A DNA stretch of 59,917 nucleotides from positions 1 through 59,917 of the forward strand of contig NZ_PPSW01000009.1 of NCBI RefSeq assembly GCF_005876835.1, in the 5' to 3' direction. Each line of letters starts with the position of its first letter. Position 1 is the stretch's first letter. Origin of the DNA: Pseudoalteromonas phenolica (lineage in GTDB: Bacteria > Pseudomonadota > Gammaproteobacteria > Enterobacterales > Alteromonadaceae). The translations under genes were made by a program, and so were the position numbers. Below the pieces are notes generated by a model. It had not been told where the DNA came from. It saw only the letters and a program-made list of their open reading frames with translations, and ran no database searches. This document shows positions 1 to 7,783 of this stretch, in pieces.

Positions 1-21
1 TTCAAACTTTTCTTTTGCCAT
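1..21 (-). CDS. tuf: Elongation factor Tu, N-terminal 7 codons only (partial)
   Basis: The reverse complement of the first 21 bases begins with ATG and reads MAKEKFE, the characteristic start of gammaproteobacterial EF-Tu; the rest lies outside the window. EF-Tu delivers aminoacyl-tRNA to the ribosome. The gene follows four tRNA genes on the same strand, the same order as thrU-tyrU-glyT-thrT-tufB of E. coli, which supports the call despite the short stretch. It is probably co-transcribed with the tRNAs from the promoter at 597-625. The roughly 138 bp between the last tRNA and this start hold its leader and no other gene that I can see. Confidence 0.85.
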
Positions 22-159
22 GACGGAACCTATAAGTAAGATTTATGTGTATCTAGATTACATATAAAAATAACCCGCAAAATGCAGATTAAAATTATTC
101 TTCAATTATTAAGTATTTTTATGACAAGTCAAAGGAAGTATTATGGAAGATTCTAGTAC

Positions 160-235
160 TGGTGCTGATAGGCAGATTTGAACTGCCGACCTCACCCTTA
201 CCAAGGGTGCGCTCTACCGACTGAGCTATATCAGC
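160..235 (-). tRNA. thrT: tRNA-Thr (anticodon GGT)
   Basis: A 76-base cloverleaf with encoded CCA. The acceptor stem pairs GCTGATA with TATCAGC, followed by discriminator A; the anticodon loop reads TTGGTAA and the T arm carries GTTCAAATC. It is the last of four tRNAs before tuf, in the place of thrT in E. coli. The anticodon GGT decodes ACC and ACU. Confidence 0.97.
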
Positions 236-247
236 ACACCAGAACTC

Positions 248-322
<75 letters not shown>

Positions 323-367
323 TTTAGGAACCTGTTATTCAACTACCTCTAACCGTCAAGAATAAAG

Positions 368-452
368 TGGTGGAGGGAGCTGGATTCGAACCAGCGAAGG
401 CAGAGCCGTCAGATTTACAGTCTGATCCCTTTGGCCGCTCGGGAACCCCTCC
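368..452 (-). tRNA. tyrU: tRNA-Tyr (anticodon GTA)
   Basis: An 85-base class II tRNA with a long variable arm and encoded CCA. The acceptor GGAGGGG pairs with CTCCCTCC in its 3' arm, and the anticodon loop is CTGTAAA. It is second in the cluster, matching E. coli tyrU. Confidence 0.97.
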
Positions 453-499
453 ACGTCAAAAATTCTTGCCTAAAGCGCCTCATAGTGAGGGTAAATAAA

Positions 500-575
<76 letters not shown>

Positions 576-596
576 ACTGCTTTAGTACGGGGCAGG

Positions 597-625
597 ATTC
601 TAGAGCAAGGTTTGGGGCGATGCAA
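597..625 (-). promoter_or_regulatory. Sigma-70 promoter of the tRNA-tuf operon, with GC-rich discriminator
   Basis: On the minus strand there is a -35 box TTGCAT (620-625), exactly 17 bp of spacer, and a -10 box TAGAAT (597-602). It is followed by the GC-rich stretch CCTGCCCCG and preceded by an AT-rich run of UP-element type. A GC-rich discriminator is the hallmark of stringently controlled stable-RNA promoters, so growth-rate and ppGpp control of the tRNAs and tuf is inferred. Confidence 0.85.
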
Positions 626-696
626 CAAGAATCTGAAAAAAAATCAAAGTTTCTTGTTTAAATGCTCACATTTACAACAAAAAAGCCAAAAAACAT

Positions 697-1401
697 CTAT
701 TTGCGTATGAATTCACACCAATTTCTCAGCCCTTTTAAAACCAGGTCATCGACATATACACTTGGCTTTTCAAAGTGAAGTTGTAATAACTCGCCATATC
801 CACCAGCAAAAATCACCTGAATATCGTCAAAATCACTCTTTAATTGTGCAATGCCCGCTTCAACAGCACCTAAGGTAGCAATCAAGGCTCCATTCTTAAC
901 CGCATTTGGGGTGTTTCTACCAAGATCAGGCAAAAATAAACTCTCTGAGTCTGAAAATACCTTTTGCGTGTTACTCACAAGACTGTCGATCATCATATCT
1001 AAACCGGGCAAAATCCACCCACCTAGATGCTCACCAGATTTAGTAACCACATCCACTTTACTTGCCGTGCCCGAATCCACTACCACACAATGTTTTTTTG
1101 GATATAAGTAATGGCAGGCAACTACCCCCAACCAACGGTCAATGCCGAGATTTTGAAATTGCGGATAAGCACATTTAACTGTACCAAGCTGTGCTGTCAC
1201 ATTTGCTTGTAATAAAGGTATGCTGAGCTGCTGTGCTTTAGCAGTTATATCTGCAAGCAGTTTGTCGGGCCCAACTTGTGCAATCGCGATTTCTTTAACC
1301 GCTGACCACTTAATATCATCTTCTTCTATAAGGGTGATCTGGCCATTTACTTCACCGGCAACTTTTAATGCGGTATTGCCCACATCGATTAACAATCTCA
1401 T
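697..1401 (-). CDS. coaX: Type III pantothenate kinase
   Basis: Phosphorylates pantothenate in the first step of coenzyme A synthesis. The 234-residue cytosolic protein shows the type III (CoaX) signatures of the ASKHA fold: DVGNT at residues 6-10 (phosphate binding), GIDRW at 86-90, DSGTASKVD at 109-117 and GGWILPGL near 127-134. The start codon overlaps the birA stop by 4 bp (ATGA), so it is translationally coupled as the last gene of murB-birA-coaX. In E. coli the corresponding position, between birA and the tRNA-tuf operon, is held by the unrelated type I kinase coaA, so the same reaction sits at the same locus with a different enzyme. The family assignment is firm from the motifs. Confidence 0.95.
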   Translation of the reverse strand: MRLLIDVGNTALKVAGEVNGQITLIEEDDIKWSAVKEIAIAQVGPDKLLADITAKAQQLSIPLLQANVTAQLGTVKCAYPQFQNLGIDRWLGVVACHYLYPKKHCVVVDSGTASKVDVVTKSGEHLGGWILPGLDMMIDSLVSNTQKVFSDSESLFLPDLGRNTPNAVKNGALIATLGAVEAGIAQLKSDFDDIQVIFAGGYGELLQLHFEKPSVYVDDLVLKGLRNWCEFIRK

Positions 1402-2399
1402 TCTGTTACTTCCTTACGCAATGAAATCTCTCCACCATAGTAGCTTTTCACTTCGCCATCTTGTCGCAGTACAATGCCGCCTTGATGATCAATGCCTTCA
1501 CAAATACCGCGCCATTGTCTTTGCCCAGTAGAAAGGCAAACCACTTCTCCGGCAAATGCGTTTAGTGCATTCCACTGCGTGACCATCTCGGTTAAGCCTG
1601 ACACCTGATATTGCGCTAACCTTTCATCGAGGGCATAAGTTAAATGTGCCACCAGCTTATCTTTATCTAGTTCATTGCTGTGAGAGGCTATATCTGTCCA
1701 AGGTTGATCAATATGCTGTGATGCCGTTTCAGGCATTTGTAAATTAATACCGATACCAATTACTAAATGACATGGCCCTTCAACCTGACCATCTAATTCG
1801 ACTAATACGCCGGCTAGCTTTTTATGATTCAGATAAATATCGTTGGGCCACTTCAGCGCCACTTCCAAGCCATAAAGCGCTTTTAGCGCATCATACACCG
1901 CAAGGCCTACCGCAATAGACACGCCCATCGCTGCTTGTAGTCCATCATCTAAACGCCAGTAATAACTGTAATACAGGTTTGCACCAAATGGAGATTGCCA
2001 AGTACGGCCGCGACGGCCACGCCCTGCTTCTTGCATTTCAGCGACCAGCACTTGCCCTGAATTAATCGGCAATTTATTTTGCACACGGCGCATTAACTCT
2101 GAATTGGTTGAATCAATAATAGGCATCACTTCAAGCTGTTTTTGCTGCCCCGACAGCGCTTGGTAATACTGATTAACAGCTGATTCATCAAGTAAAGGGA
2201 CACTGTGATTGAGTTTGTAACCTCTGCCACTGAGCTTAAAGATGTCGATGCCCATTTCTTGTAGCGACTTAATATGTTTCGATACCGCAGCGCGAGAAAT
2301 ATCTAAGCTTTCACCTAAATGCTGCCCGGACACAAACTCTCCCTTATTAAGGGCTTTTAAAATAGCCAGCTTGTTCCCTTGTGGTCCTTTATAACTCAT
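1398..2399 (-). CDS. birA: Bifunctional biotin-protein ligase / biotin operon repressor
   Basis: Activates biotin as biotinyl-AMP and attaches it to the acetyl-CoA carboxylase carrier protein; with the N-terminal domain it also represses biotin genes. The 333 residues show a winged helix-turn-helix at about 10-62, then the catalytic domain with the adenylate-binding loop GRGRRGRTW at 126-134 and KWPND at 183-187, and a C-terminal SH3-like domain from about 280. The presence of the DNA-binding domain makes this the regulatory group II type. It overlaps murB by 4 bp upstream and coaX by 4 bp downstream, which implies one transcript. Confidence 0.96.
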   Translation of the reverse strand: MSYKGPQGNKLAILKALNKGEFVSGQHLGESLDISRAAVSKHIKSLQEMGIDIFKLSGRGYKLNHSVPLLDESAVNQYYQALSGQQKQLEVMPIIDSTNSELMRRVQNKLPINSGQVLVAEMQEAGRGRRGRTWQSPFGANLYYSYYWRLDDGLQAAMGVSIAVGLAVYDALKALYGLEVALKWPNDIYLNHKKLAGVLVELDGQVEGPCHLVIGIGINLQMPETASQHIDQPWTDIASHSNELDKDKLVAHLTYALDERLAQYQVSGLTEMVTQWNALNAFAGEVVCLSTGQRQWRGICEGIDHQGGIVLRQDGEVKSYYGGEISLRKEVTE

Positions 2400-3412
2400 G
2401 CTTGCACACCTTGTAGTTGCACATTGCCATTTGCAGCAATCACACGCACTTCATGATCTAGTTGTACATTGAATTTTTGCCACACACTTTGTTGGATATG
2501 TTGGATCATGGCTTTAAGATCTGAGGCTGTACCCGCACCTTGATTAACCAGTACTAAAGCTTGTTTGTGATACACGGCAATGCCCCCTAACTCAAAGCCC
2601 TTGAGCCCGGCTTGTTCAATCAACCATCCTGCGGCTAATTTTGTATGCTTAGCATCGACTGGATAATTTGGCATATCAGGATACTGCTTTAACAAAGTTT
2701 GTACTTGCTCGCTTCCCACAATGGGGTTTTTGAAAAAACTACCGGCATTGGCTAGCTCTTTCGGATCAGGGAGTTTACTTTGTCGTATTTCAATCACTTT
2801 GTTAAATACCTGCTGTGCAGTGACCGTATTTTTATCAAGCGATTGTAAAGGTCCATAGCTAATTACAGGCTGCCATTGTTTAGGTAGCTCAAACAGCACT
2901 TCGGTAATAATAAACGTCTCTTTCAACGCCTGCTTGAACACAGACTCTCGATAAGCAAAACCACACTCAGCTTGCGCTAGTTCTACAAATTGTGCTTTGG
3001 CAATATCATAACCTTTGACCGATTTAATGAACTGCCCGACCTCAACGCCATACGCACCGATGTTTTGTACAGGAGCTGCCCCCACCGTCCCCGGGATTAA
3101 GGCCAGATTTTCAAAACCAAATACGCCTTGTTCAAGTAAATAAATAACCAGTTGATGCCAGTTCTCACCTGCGGCTACTTGAACATGCCAAACATCTTGT
3201 TGTTCTGTCACTGCTATGCCTTTAGTGGCAATTTGCAATACCGTGCCAGCAAAGTCTTCAATAAACACCGTATTGCTACCCTCACCCATTACATAGCAAG
3301 GCTTAGAAAAATCGAGCTCAGTGAGGTTATCTGGATGAGTAATGGTTATGAGCGCTGCACAGTGGGCAGGTAAAGCAAAAGTATGGAGCGATTGGACTGA
3401 TGGCACGTTCAA
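2396..3412 (-). CDS. murB: UDP-N-acetylenolpyruvoylglucosamine reductase
   Basis: Reduces UDP-GlcNAc-enolpyruvate to UDP-MurNAc with NADPH through bound FAD, the second committed step of peptidoglycan precursor synthesis in the cytosol. The 338 residues show the FAD-binding motifs GEGSNTVF (43-50) and GTVGAAPVQNIGAYG (108-122), the YRES motif near 154, NAGSFFKNP containing the proton-donor Ser225, and the catalytic Glu321 in DHEVRV. Length and motifs fit the E. coli-type (type I) enzyme. It is the first gene of murB-birA-coaX; its promoter should lie in 3413-3536, shared divergently with the M1 peptidase. Confidence 0.96.
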   Translation of the reverse strand: MNVPSVQSLHTFALPAHCAALITITHPDNLTELDFSKPCYVMGEGSNTVFIEDFAGTVLQIATKGIAVTEQQDVWHVQVAAGENWHQLVIYLLEQGVFGFENLALIPGTVGAAPVQNIGAYGVEVGQFIKSVKGYDIAKAQFVELAQAECGFAYRESVFKQALKETFIITEVLFELPKQWQPVISYGPLQSLDKNTVTAQQVFNKVIEIRQSKLPDPKELANAGSFFKNPIVGSEQVQTLLKQYPDMPNYPVDAKHTKLAAGWLIEQAGLKGFELGGIAVYHKQALVLVNQGAGTASDLKAMIQHIQQSVWQKFNVQLDHEVRVIAANGNVQLQGVQA

Positions 3413-3536
3413 CCTAACAAGTAATATAGTAATCGGGCTAGTTTACCCTATGCTATGCCTGTACGCACCTATGTGATCTTATCCTTAAGCATGATATAAA
3501 TGCCGCTCGTTTACTCAATCCGTGCAAGGATAAACA

Positions 3537-5381
3537 ATGAAAAAAACTGCTTTAGCCGCAAGCTTAATGCTGGCAGGCTTCTCTCACAGCGCATTGGCAA
3601 CACAGGCGTTCGACGAACATACCTATGCAAATTTAAAAGATGTAGTCAGTACCCACCTGCATTTAGACCTAGACGTGGATTTTGCAGATAAGCAACTGGA
3701 AGGCTTTGTAGAGCACACCCTTGATTGGCGCAATGCGTCAGCGCGTACCCTAGTTCTAGATACTCGCGACCTTGAAATAGATAAGGTGATGTACCAAGGT
3801 AAAAACGGCCAATGGCACAAAGCAGATTTCACCCTCGCACAACGCAATGGCGTAAAAGGCGCAAAGCTGACCATTCGCTTTAAAGAGCAAGCTAATAAAG
3901 CCCGTATTTACTACAACAGCTTACCGCAAGCTTCTGGCCTTCAATGGTTAACACCGGTACAAACTGCCAGTAAAACACACCCGTTTATGTACAGTCAGTC
4001 ACAAGCAATTCATGCGCGTAGCTGGATCCCAGTGCAAGACACACCAGCAATGCGTACTACCTACACAGCCCGCATTCAAACACCAAAAGATGTTCGTGCG
4101 GTCATGAGTGCTGATAACTCAGAAGCATTTGTTAAAGACGGTGACTACTGGTTTGATATGCCGCAGGCTATTCCACCTTACCTCATTGCGATTGGTGCGG
4201 GTAACCTAGAATATAAAGAAATGTCACACCAGACTGCGATTTTCGCAGAGCCACAAATTCTAGATGCCTCGGTGGCAGAGTTTAATGACACGCAGGCGAT
4301 GATCGACAAAACCAATGCGATGTACGGTGAATATGCATGGGGTCGTTACGACCTACTGATGCTGCCGCCAAGCTTCCCGTTTGGTGGCATGGAAAACCCA
4401 CGTCTGTCATTCATCACCCCAACCGTTGTTGCAGGTGACAAAAGCCTAGTTAACCTAATTGCCCATGAACTTGCGCACTCTTGGTCAGGCAACCTAGTGA
4501 CTAACGCGACGTGGGAAGACTTATGGCTAAATGAAGGTTTCACCTCTTATGTTGAAAACCGTATCATGGAAGAAGTATTTGGCCGCGACCGTGCTGTAAT
4601 GGAGCAAGCATTAGATGCCGCAGGTCTGCGTGCACAGCTAAAAAATATTCCAGCGCCAGATACCCGCCTTAACTTAAAACTTAATGGTCGCGATCCAGAT
4701 GATGCGTTCAGCAAAGTACCTTATATCAAAGGTCAGTTATTCTTAATTTACTTAGAAGAAAAGTACGGTCGTGCGCGCTTTGACGAGTTTGTAAAAGGCT
4801 ACTTTGCAAAATATTCGTTTAAATCTCTAACAACTGCTGAGTTTGTAGAATACCTAAATACGCACTTACTAGAAAAACACCCTGGTATCGTGTCTTTAGA
4901 AAAAGCTAAAGAGTGGATCTACGAGCCGGGTTTACCTGCAGATGCGCCAAACCCGACTTCAGATGCATTTAATAAAGTCGATGCTGCAACAGCAGCTTGG
5001 TTAAAAGGTAACAAAGACTTGGCAGACTTACCAACGGACGCATGGACAGTGCACGAGTGGTTACACTTTTTAAATAACCTACCGCGTGATTTAAGCCTAG
5101 ATAAGATGGCGAAGTTAGACGAAGCATTTAACCTAACTAATTCAACCAATGCTGAGCGCGCATTTGCTTGGTATATGTTGGCAGTGGGTAATGGCTATGA
5201 GGCTATTTATCCGGCACTGGATAAGCACCTTACTAGCATTGGTCGTCGTAAACTCATCGTGCCTTTATACAAGTCTCTTGTGCAACATGGCAAACGCGAT
5301 TGGGCACAAAAGGTATATAACAACGCACGTCCGGGTTATCACCCGTTAGCACAAGGTACTGTGGACGCGATTTTTAAATAA
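3537..5381 (+). CDS. Secreted M1-family zinc aminopeptidase
   Basis: Probably removes N-terminal residues from peptides in the periplasm or outside the cell. The 614-residue protein begins with a signal peptide (MKKTALAASLMLAGFSHSAL then ATQ). It carries the exopeptidase motif GGMEN at 283-287 and the zinc site HELAH at 310-314 with Glu333 eighteen residues later. The C-terminal helical part from about 460 resembles the leukotriene A4 hydrolase-type domain, so the closest named relatives are LTA4H/cold-active aminopeptidases of marine bacteria. Start choice is supported by AAGGA a few bases upstream. It is transcribed alone, divergent from murB, and ends at a hairpin terminator. Confidence 0.9.
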   Translation: MKKTALAASLMLAGFSHSALATQAFDEHTYANLKDVVSTHLHLDLDVDFADKQLEGFVEHTLDWRNASARTLVLDTRDLEIDKVMYQGKNGQWHKADFTLAQRNGVKGAKLTIRFKEQANKARIYYNSLPQASGLQWLTPVQTASKTHPFMYSQSQAIHARSWIPVQDTPAMRTTYTARIQTPKDVRAVMSADNSEAFVKDGDYWFDMPQAIPPYLIAIGAGNLEYKEMSHQTAIFAEPQILDASVAEFNDTQAMIDKTNAMYGEYAWGRYDLLMLPPSFPFGGMENPRLSFITPTVVAGDKSLVNLIAHELAHSWSGNLVTNATWEDLWLNEGFTSYVENRIMEEVFGRDRAVMEQALDAAGLRAQLKNIPAPDTRLNLKLNGRDPDDAFSKVPYIKGQLFLIYLEEKYGRARFDEFVKGYFAKYSFKSLTTAEFVEYLNTHLLEKHPGIVSLEKAKEWIYEPGLPADAPNPTSDAFNKVDAATAAWLKGNKDLADLPTDAWTVHEWLHFLNNLPRDLSLDKMAKLDEAFNLTNSTNAERAFAWYMLAVGNGYEAIYPALDKHLTSIGRRKLIVPLYKSLVQHGKRDWAQKVYNNARPGYHPLAQGTVDAIFK

Positions 5382-5391
5382 ACAGACAAAA

Positions 5392-5415
5392 AATAGCCTC
5401 TGTAAAGAGGCTATT
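5392..5415. terminator. Bidirectional hairpin terminator
   Basis: A perfect 9-bp stem AATAGCCTC/GAGGCTATT with a 6-base loop lies between the convergent M1 peptidase and the small peptide gene. On the minus strand it is followed by a T run, and A/T-rich sequence flanks both sides, so it can serve both genes. Confidence 0.8.
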
Positions 5416-5430
5416 AATTAATAACTATTT

Positions 5431-5613
5431 TTAGAAAGCCTTACAATCACAATTAGTCGCTGTTCTGCCTAAGTAACCTCGACAAGTAAAGCCACCTTCT
5501 TGAGACGCTGCGCCTGGATTACCACCCGCAACTTTTGGTGTGAACTCTTTTTCAATTAGCTGTTTGTTAGCATTAAGGTTTTTTAAATTTTTTTTATTTA
5601 GTGTAAGTTTCAT
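5431..5613 (-). CDS. Small RiPP-like precursor peptide (double-glycine leader)
   Basis: A 60-residue peptide starting MKLTLNKKNLKNLNANK, then TPKVAGG with the GG at 30-31. The remaining 29 residues hold three cysteines (44, 55, 57) and several Ser/Thr. The second of two in-frame ATGs is chosen because AAGGA lies 7 bases before it; the first ATG (5619) abuts that site. The leader resembles LNK-type leaders of putative class I lanthipeptides and other double-glycine RiPPs, many copies of which I associate with Pseudoalteromonas, but no lanthipeptide dehydratase, cyclase or peptidase-transporter is in the window. Function is inferred only from shape. It is transcribed from the same strand as, and downstream of, the DUF2057 gene. 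Confidence 0.6.
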   Translation of the reverse strand: MKLTLNKKNLKNLNANKQLIEKEFTPKVAGGNPGAASQEGGFTCRGYLGRTATNCDCKAF

Positions 5614-5680
5614 TTTCATTTCCTTGTTTTCTTTATCGAAACAAACGAAAGGTAACACCATTCAAATTAAATTAAAACAT

Positions 5681-6292
5681 CTAGTTAACCTTAACCGCTT
5701 TCAAAAACGCCTTTCGCTGCTTTTCATCGGCCTGTTGCCACCAGTAGTGCAACATAAGTTCAGCACTTGGGTGCGTCACCCCTTCAATCTGTTTTCTACT
5801 CTTAGGTGCAGTTTGTGTTGTAATCGCCATTGGCGTTGCTACAGTTTGAACAGTTGCAGCGACCACAGCGGGAGCTACCACTGCTTTAGGTTTTACTTTG
5901 ACAGCCTCTTGCTGGGACTTATTCGGTGCTATCACATATACACTCGGTGATTTAGCAAACTGCTCGGCTGCATCCGCATCTTTTGCCCTATCAAAACCAA
6001 CACGATATTGGCCATCTTGCGTGATGGTCACTTCAATCCAAAAAGGCGCTGATGACACAGTTTGATGCTCATCATAGTCTAGCTCATATAGGTCACTATA
6101 TTTTATCTGCACTTTGTGAGCACCAATTGGCAAGTCAAAGTCAAGTTTCTTACTAAACAAAGAGTGTTCAACTTGTTTACCATTGACTGTGATTGGGATC
6201 AGCTCTTCTGGAAAGCTAAGAGTTGCAGCCTGCACTGCTAGATTAAAACTCCCCAACAAAACCGCTAAAATTAAGCCTTTAGTTTGACTCAT
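5681..6292 (-). CDS. DUF2057 family secreted protein (YccT-like)
   Basis: A 203-residue protein with a signal peptide (MSQTKGLILAVLLGSFNLAV, cut near VQA-ATL). A DUF2057-like region follows, in which the conserved start (LSFPEELIPITVNGKQV), the GAHKVQIKYSDLYE segment and a following beta-rich stretch are visible. The start at 6292 is preferred to the upstream 6307 because AGGGAG lies 6 bases before it. The C-terminal half is a low-complexity Val/Ala/Lys linker and a short basic end (WWQQADEKQRKAFLKAVKVN). Family members are periplasmic and of unknown function. It is transcribed toward the small peptide gene, with only 67 bp between them. Confidence 0.75.
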   Translation of the reverse strand: MSQTKGLILAVLLGSFNLAVQAATLSFPEELIPITVNGKQVEHSLFSKKLDFDLPIGAHKVQIKYSDLYELDYDEHQTVSSAPFWIEVTITQDGQYRVGFDRAKDADAAEQFAKSPSVYVIAPNKSQQEAVKVKPKAVVAPAVVAATVQTVATPMAITTQTAPKSRKQIEGVTHPSAELMLHYWWQQADEKQRKAFLKAVKVN

Positions 6293-6430
6293 CACACACT
6301 CCCTCATTGAATTTTTATCATCTAACCGTTTGCAGTTTGACAGTTCATAGATTCTTTGTCATTAGTGTATAGACACTAAAATAGTTTTAATAAACCAATA
6401 GATAGCAACAACATACTTTTAGGATACATC

Positions 6431-6802
6431 ATGGCCGAAGCCACTATTTTTGACAAAATTATTAGTAAAAAAATACCTGCCGATATCATCTATGAAGATG
6501 AACACACGCTGGCTTTTCGAGACATTAATCCGCAGGCCCCTTTTCATGTACTGGTGATCCCTAAAACACCCATCGCGACTATTAATGATGTCAATGAAAC
6601 TAACGCCCATTTAATTGGTCAACTCTACGTAGTAGCGGCGAAGTTAGCAAAAGAGCATGGCTTTGCAGAAGATGGTTATCGTGTCGTGATGAATTGTAAC
6701 GAGCACGGGGGTCAAACTGTGTTTCATGTTCACTTGCACGTACTGGCAGGTTTAGAAATGGGCTGGCCACCGTTCACAAATAAGAAAAAAGAATTAATTT
6801 AA
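6431..6802 (+). CDS. hinT: HIT-family purine nucleoside phosphoramidase (HinT-like)
   Basis: Hydrolyses adenosine phosphoramidates and acyl-AMPs, a housekeeping role in the cytosol. The 123-residue protein has the complete histidine triad in FHVHLHVLAG, with His99, His101 and His103, plus the HIT family start (TIFDKIISKKIPA) and the FRDINPQAP segment. Length is standard for bacterial HinT (about 115-125 residues). It stands alone, transcribed away from the DUF2057 gene. Confidence 0.92.
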   Translation: MAEATIFDKIISKKIPADIIYEDEHTLAFRDINPQAPFHVLVIPKTPIATINDVNETNAHLIGQLYVVAAKLAKEHGFAEDGYRVVMNCNEHGGQTVFHVHLHVLAGLEMGWPPFTNKKKELI

Positions 6803-6839
6803 AAAATTCTGCGTTAATAAATGTAAATGAATAAGCTAT

Positions 6840-6906
6840 TAATGCGACTAACAAAATAATAACATTATCAATTAGTTAAAATTGAAAATGCCAATTAGTC
6901 GCATTA
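6840..6906. repeat. 12-bp perfect inverted repeat upstream of a LuxR regulator
   Basis: TAATGCGACTAA (6840-6851) and its exact reverse complement TTAGTCGCATTA (6895-6906) are separated by 43 bp of very AT-rich DNA that itself contains CAATTAG and AATTG segments. It lies in the 226-bp gap before the LuxR-family gene. It could be two operator half-sites spaced for a loop, or a long-loop transcript hairpin; the sequence does not say which. Confidence 0.5.
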
Positions 6907-7028
6907 TTTAACAAAAACGCTTGTATATATAGCAAAATTTTCTATATTTTTAGTAGCAAACTCATACAAAAGGTCTGAGTCGCGTGTTAGCATTAAAGCA
7001 ATAATTTGAATGAGAGCGTCCATTTAAA

Positions 7029-7685
7029 ATGAGCAGTACCGCCTTTTTACTTTTAGATAAAGAGCCAATTAATACAATTGGCATTAATGTCCTTCAACCT
7101 TTACTCAAAACCCAAGGTTTAGAAGTTACTACCGGCACAGACATTACTGAAGTGCCAGAAGATACCAGATTGTTATTCATCGAAACCGCACAAAACGATG
7201 CATGGAACAAACTAAAAGAACATTTAGTTAAGCTAAAAGTAAATTGCGATATCGTGCTATTTAATCTAGACGAAAACCCTGAACTTGCAAACCGTGCATT
7301 ACTAAGTGGTATTCGCGGCGTATTCTATACCACTGATAACGCTGATGTACTGATGAAAGGGATCCGTTTACTAATGGAAAACCAACTTTGGTATCGTCGT
7401 GACATCATGTGTAATGCCCTTAACCGTATGTTGCAATTCAATAAAGATGCACTTCATAAACTCACTGAAGGCGATATTGAACCGGTTAAGTTGACCAAAC
7501 GTGAAAAAGCCATCATTTCACTGATGAGTAAGGGTGCGAAGAACAAAGAAATCGCCGAAGATTTAAATATCAGCCCGCATACAGTTAAAACTCATCTTTA
7601 CAGTGCATTCAGAAAGACTAAATGCCGTAACCGAATTGAATTGTTGTCTTGGGCGCAACAAAATATCCCAGACGAAATTCGTTAA
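7029..7685 (+). CDS. LuxR/CsgD-type transcriptional regulator
   Basis: A 218-residue regulator. Residues 1-135 form a receiver-like domain without a phosphoacceptor Asp in the usual LLDM context, as in CsgD and VpsT. Residues 153-210 form a LuxR-type HTH (LTKREKAIISLMSKGAKNKE then ISPHTVKTHL). At 121-124 it reads WYRR, near the place of the c-di-GMP-binding W[FLM][TS]R motif of VpsT but not matching it. Such regulators usually control biofilm matrix genes; a link to biofilm here is inference. It is followed by a strong terminator and then by a hybrid kinase on the same strand. A long inverted repeat lies upstream. Confidence 0.82.
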   Translation: MSSTAFLLLDKEPINTIGINVLQPLLKTQGLEVTTGTDITEVPEDTRLLFIETAQNDAWNKLKEHLVKLKVNCDIVLFNLDENPELANRALLSGIRGVFYTTDNADVLMKGIRLLMENQLWYRRDIMCNALNRMLQFNKDALHKLTEGDIEPVKLTKREKAIISLMSKGAKNKEIAEDLNISPHTVKTHLYSAFRKTKCRNRIELLSWAQQNIPDEIR

Positions 7686-7699
7686 CAAAACAATTCTCA

Positions 7700-7727
7700 A
7701 AAGAGGAAGCCTAGCTTCCTCTTTCTT
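7700..7727 (+). terminator. Rho-independent terminator after the LuxR gene
   Basis: A perfect 10-bp stem AAGAGGAAGC/GCTTCCTCTT (7701-7710 and 7714-7723) with a 3-base loop is followed by a T-rich tract, 15 bp after the stop codon. Confidence 0.9.
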
Positions 7728-7783
7728 TACCTGTTCCTAACTTCCCTCTATGCTAGAGTCATTACTTAATAAGTTCGACGCGT

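Noticed and set aside
3500..3691. A 63-codon plus-strand ORF at the start of the M1 peptidase gene
   Set aside because: Overlaps the peptidase signal peptide region out of frame and ends early; no independent support.
5540..5950. A 136-codon plus-strand ORF across the small peptide and DUF2057 genes
   Set aside because: The sequence is Phe/Ser/Leu-rich as expected from antisense reading of Lys/Asn codons; no start signals. The minus-strand genes have ribosome sites and recognisable features.
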